Shown here: piece by piece, positions 59,475 through 64,000 of the stretch
Numbering within the stretch: position 1 is the stretch's first letter
How the letters are laid out: each line of letters starts with the position of its first letter
Source of the DNA: Plectrocnemia conspersa
Lineage: Eukaryota; Arthropoda; Insecta; Trichoptera; Polycentropodidae
Reading direction: 5' to 3'
Assembly: GCA_009617715.1 (NCBI GenBank)
Contig: VTFK01000111.1
Coordinates: 682,001 to 746,000 of the forward strand
DNA: 64,000 nucleotides
Notes under the pieces: model-generated
Told to the model about the DNA's origin: nothing
Seen by the model: the letters and a program-made list of their open reading frames with translations, nothing else
Databases searched by the model: none
Made by a program: the position numbers and the translations under genes

Positions 59475-59870
59475 ATTCGATTTATATATTCCTCATTTAA
59501 TATGTAATATTATTTTCAAAGTTGTAGTGTGAACGCCAGATTACTGAGCGTTCCCACTACGACAGCGGCGACACGGTTTTATTGCTTTTGACATGGATTT
59601 TTTACTTCTGAGAAGGGATAATTGTTTTTGCGCTCTCTTTTTAGTCAACATTTGGTTTAGTTGTGCTTTATTCGATTTCGTTATAAAAAGTCTTAATATA
59701 AACGCTTGATAATCGAGCGTTTTCACCGCGATTGTACGATTCTACTGCTTTTGACCTGGACTGGAAATTCACTAAGCAGCAGAATAAAAGCACAACTAAT
59801 TATTAAGTAGATATTTTTTATGCATAATTAAAATATTTTGCATTAAATATGATTTCAGAAAATATATTGC
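59475..59870 (-). mobile_element. Dispersed family A copy
   Basis: Minus-strand landmarks: GTAGTGTGAACGCCAG, CACGGTTTTATTGCTTTTGA, CTTCTGAGAAGGGATAATTG, ACATTTGGTTTAGTTGTGC and CTGGACTGGAAATTCACTAA. Contains one A+B dimer; 5' terminus missing. Confidence 0.62.
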
Positions 59871-60870
59871 AACCGATAGTAGCGATACCTATAATACCGG
59901 TATTGGTGAAAAAAATTGATCTTCGATACTACCGGTATTACAAAATGAAATAGCGCCAGTACCGATTTTTTTTAATCCGTATTTTATTTGCGGAGATATT
60001 CTAAAATAGATATTAAATGTGCAATAATTAAAATAAAATTATATAAATAAATCACATAAATCTGATTTAGAAAAAAATATGTAACATTTTAAACAAACAT
60101 TATACGATTTTCAGATCAATCGTAACTGAAAAAAAAAGAATGGGTGATATAGGAATATATTTTATTGCAATAAATTAGCGTTTATTATAAAAATTTAGAA
60201 GAGGTCCATAATTTTTTTTTAATAAAAACGATATTTTTCTATTCTATTTATTTGATATATTTTTTACCAATCGATATATTAATTTTGTTTAAAAAAATTG
60301 TACTATTAAATTAAATAAATATCTAATATTTATTTTTTAATTTGTTTCAATATTTTTTTACATCATGTATGTTTTTTCACAGATAATATAAGATAATTTT
60401 TTCCATGATTTCTCGGGTCCAATGAATTTAAAAATCCTGAGACATCTAGATAAAAATATAGCTAGAAATTCTATTAATGCTTATTGGAGAAAAATAAAAA
60501 TGAGAAAAAAGTTATTTAATTACAGAATATATAGCTGATGAATTTAATAAAAAAAATATTAAAATTGTAACATTGGTGATATTATAAACACTATTTTTTG
60601 TCAATAACAATGTTTTTCTATACTAACTATTCCAAAACAAGAAAGATGTAGCGCTCGTATTTTCAAAAATCGTCCACAATTTTTTATTAGTACTCATAGA
60701 CTACACAATAAAGGATCAGCGTATAAAGTATTTTTAGAAGTACCTGAATGTAAGGAATATTGTTTAAAAGCAAAAATATATTTTAATATATTTTTTTTAT
60801 ATTAGGGAGCGCATTGATTATTTTTTGTTAATATAAATCTTGTTAATGGTTTGAGTATCAATGTTTTGAT
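59871..60870. other. AT-rich stretch with ACCGGTAT words
   Basis: 59880-59970 repeats GATACC, ATACCGGTATT and CTACCGGTATTACAAAAT; probably a small repeat relic. The rest is AT-rich with nothing recognised. Confidence 0.42.
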
Positions 60871-61340
60871 CCAAGATCCCAGGTTCATTCGGACTCACCC
60901 CGACCTGGATTCTCGTCTTGACCACCCCTGACTTCGTACCTCGCGGCACGCGGGCTATCATTATGTGTTATTACCGACATCACCATGGGGCGGGCGCACC
61001 ACGGGAACATGCCTCACCAATAACGCGGCAAACTCACACATCCTCCGACAACTATGTTATTTTTTACCCCTTTTCCTAACCAATATGTGAGCGGAGGCAG
61101 GACTTTCGATGCGTTCGATGTTTCTCTGGTATATTTTTCGCGAGCGAAGAAAGGACTCGCTGGAAATCCTGTGTTATTAGCGACTATTAAACGTAATGGC
61201 CACGAATGCGACAGCAAGGGTACCCAAATTACATACTATTACGTATCGTTTCCACTGAACGAACACGTCATGATTGTGTGGATGTGTGTGGATGTAGTTC
61301 ACGCATACATTGGATGCGAGTCGTTTATTCGTTGAAAAGT
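60870..61340. promoter_or_regulatory. GC-rich island
   Basis: Includes CCTCGCGGCACGCGGGCTAT and CATGGGGCGGGCGCACCACG. A 93-codon plus frame and a 67-codon minus frame overlap and lack domains. Candidate regulatory DNA; last island in the window. Confidence 0.3.
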
Positions 61341-64000
61341 GGTTGTAATTAATGTTGAGTCGGTTTGTTGTAGGATAAGTTGTATAAAAATATGTACAGC
61401 AATGAAGCTATGAATAAATTGGATGATAGACAGTTAAATAAAACGAACCTACAGGCTTAAGGCTTTTATTCGTATTATTTGAGTGAGTTAAAATCAATGA
61501 ACTGTTTCCTCTGAGTAAACATGACTTATTTTAAATGGTTGCTTTCATTTTTATTTTGGTAATTATTAAATAATCTTAATATATCTGTCTAAAATTTTAA
61601 AAGCCTTCTTAAAAAGTTCAAAAGCTCTCGTTCTCTGATAATTAATTTATAAACATATTATTGGCGTCTTGACTAAATTAATGTTGTCTCTTTGAAAGCG
61701 ATCAGAACAATATTAAAATCGATATGTGTTAATAAAATATAAATATTTAACTGCATGTACATTTTTAAATAAATTTTAAGCTAATTTTAATATTGCAAAA
61801 TCAACACAACATGACTGGCCAAAATGATAGGCTATATAAAATAATTTGTTGATTTAGGTTATACTTTAATATTTATTTTTCTAATTAGGTATCAATATTT
61901 TTATTTTAAACAGTTTTCTTTGACTAAATACTAAAAAAATAATCGTTTAATTAATTAAAATAAGTAGTACACTGAATATTGAATAAATAAAACAGGTATT
62001 CCTCAACTTTATATCCCTAAATTTGTGTCGGAAGTCTAATTACATACATATCAAATTATATGTATTTAATTTACTACAATATTATTTTATTTACCACTAT
62101 CAATAAAATTATGGTTTCATCCTAAACAAACATTTTATGGTAAAAAACGAGGCTTTTCTAAATTCGGCAGTTAGCATTTTAAACTCATTTAATATCATTC
62201 ATGAACTATTTTTAGAATTTTTGCATTCCTTGAATATTTTGGGAGAAAACTTTTAAATACGATTTTATTTTAAATTTAATCTCATATTTAGGTCCTTGTT
62301 GATATTTTAGTTCTTTGAGTTTCAAAGTCCAACAAAGTTTATATCTTCGTTATCAACTCAAAGATTTAGAGATTCGTTATTTCTTTATTGTAGAAATAAA
62401 AATATTTTAAAAGCATTTTTCATATATTAAGAAATCTACAAAATAATTAGGACTTTTTATAGTAATTTTTATACAAAAAAAATACTTTGTAAGATCAAAA
62501 TCTATATTTTAAAACTAAGCTAGAAATTCATTAAAAATACTATGTGTCAGAATTTGCTATTAATAAATATATAAAAGTGTTTTAAGCCGCCAAATTAAAT
62601 CAAAATATTTCAAAAAGTATATGTATATACATGAACTAATCTGTGTAGCAAAAAATATTAGGCAGTGTATCGATACTTTATTATTTATGGAATTTTAACT
62701 AACCCATACATATTTGTAAATAATACAATTAAAAACTAAAATTAATATTTACTTTAAAAAAATTTTACAATTTCTTGCTCTTTTTTATTTAAATCTACTA
62801 AAAAGTCTTTTACCGAAAAAACTGTAATTTAAATGAGTTTTAAGGTAATTTAACTTTATTCGAAGCTAAGTTTTGTTCTCTGTTCAAAGTAGAAAAAAAA
62901 TTAAGAGTCACAATAAAAACATTCCTAGTTTTGTTATAGGTTAATAATATATTATGTCTATTATTTTGCTAAAAATAACTACAACACAATTTTTTTCACA
63001 AAGATCAATTATCTAATTTAAATATACATTTGCTATAAAATTATTTAAACATATAAAATACATTATGTAATTTTTGTAGCATTAAATGTAAGAAATAAAA
63101 AATGAAAAAAAAAAACAATATATTATTGTTTAATTTATTAAGTTATTTAGCTTAATAGCTAATAAGATGCTTGGACAAACTAATACCAGAGAAAGATTAA
63201 GTAAATCCTTATACAAAAATATACAATTTCATGTAAAGATACTAAGAAAATTTTGCCTTTTTTATATCAATGAAGTTAAGATAAATTTTAATGTGTCATA
63301 AAAATATAAGTTATAATGACTTTATTATAAGATGTTAAAAATCAGATATATTTAACCAAAATGTTTTAAAATTATACATAAATAAAAAAACAGACCTTTG
63401 AAAAAAAAATAATACATATTTATCTACAACTATATTCTGCATTAAATGATTTAATATTTGTAGCAAACAAATATCGTTTTAAAACAAGAATTTCTTATCA
63501 CAATATGTATAAAATATTTATATATGATTTATTATAATATAATATGAGACTTGTATTTTTTTATAAAGCAATTTTAACAATTTAAATTTATTTTTACTTT
63601 ATTCAAAGAAAAATTTTGCTCTTGAATTAATAAATATGGCTTTTCAAAGTAAAAAAAATAAAGGTCGCTTTAATATAAGCAAACTAATATTATGTTCACA
63701 ATTATTTTAACATATAAATAACATGATGCCATCTTTGTAGAAAAAATAATGTATATAAATATTTAACAACCATAAAAATTAGCATAAAGATTATAAAAAG
63801 CATCTACATGCATGTAAAAAGTAGTTATATATAGCACTATAAAATAAAAAATATTATATTTTGTGGAAAAGAAGTTGTAGCGATTTATATTGACAAATTT
63901 TTAGTTTTCTTATAAATAGAGTTCTGGTTTTAAAATAACCAATTTTTATGTTTCATAATAATTTAATTAAAAATAAAGTATTGAAAAACTGATTTAACAA
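61341..64000. other. AT-rich stretch, partly old tandem repeat
   Basis: No genes recognised. ACATATAAAATACATTATGT, followed by TTTTGTAGCA (63049-63082), and ACATATAAATAACATGATGC, followed by TTTGTAGAAA (63711-63744), suggest an old ~660-bp repeat. Evidence is weak. Confidence 0.4.

Overview
The window is AT-rich eukaryotic DNA, almost certainly from an insect. It holds one securely recognisable host gene segment: the homeobox exon of a Hox3/zerknüllt (zen) gene at 9787-10286 (+). The homeodomain has the Hox3/zen signature ([30 protein letters not shown]) and is closer to the general Hox consensus than fly zen is. The low GC, very long non-coding stretches and transposon mix fit a hemimetabolous insect. 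A sternorrhynchan such as an aphid relative is a guess, not a demonstration. In insect Hox clusters zen lies between pb and Dfd in shared orientation, so the region right of the exon probably leads toward pb and the region to the left toward Dfd (inference).

Layout. 1-4.3 kb: a LINE reverse-transcriptase scrap, a complete hAT-type MITE with a perfect 8-bp target duplication, and two G/C-rich islands. 4.3-9.75 kb: two degenerate AT-rich tandem arrays, one interrupted by a MITE, with two GC islands between them; the second island holds a possible short first exon of zen. 9.79-10.9 kb: zen homeobox exon and 3' UTR. 12.4-14.1 kb: a third tandem array related to the one before the exon. 14-64 kb: no further host coding exon was recognised. 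This stretch alternates AT-rich filler with about twenty 200-600 bp GC-richer islands, which are candidate conserved non-coding or regulatory DNA of the Hox cluster, and transposon debris. The debris comprises a mariner pseudogene (28.2-29.4 kb), a hAT-like MITE (29.5-29.7 kb), a piggyBac transposase pseudogene (45.2-46.1 kb, minus), tRNA-derived SINE copies, an LTR-like segment (31.4-31.9 kb), and several dispersed families.

Most noteworthy: (i) one dispersed-element copy at 32.46-33.81 kb has expanded into a satellite-like array with a very regular 174-176 bp period and two alternating monomer types; (ii) a G-rich motif close to GGGGGTYGAAACG recurs in several otherwise unrelated GC islands; (iii) there are near-perfect hairpins with almost no loop, the best with two 24-bp arms separated by 2 nt at 56856-56905; (iv) three copies of a hammerhead-like motif lie in a tandem duplication at 47.7-48.3 kb. 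No intact transposase, rRNA, canonical tRNA gene or CRISPR array was seen. All family assignments come from motif recognition by eye, not database searches.
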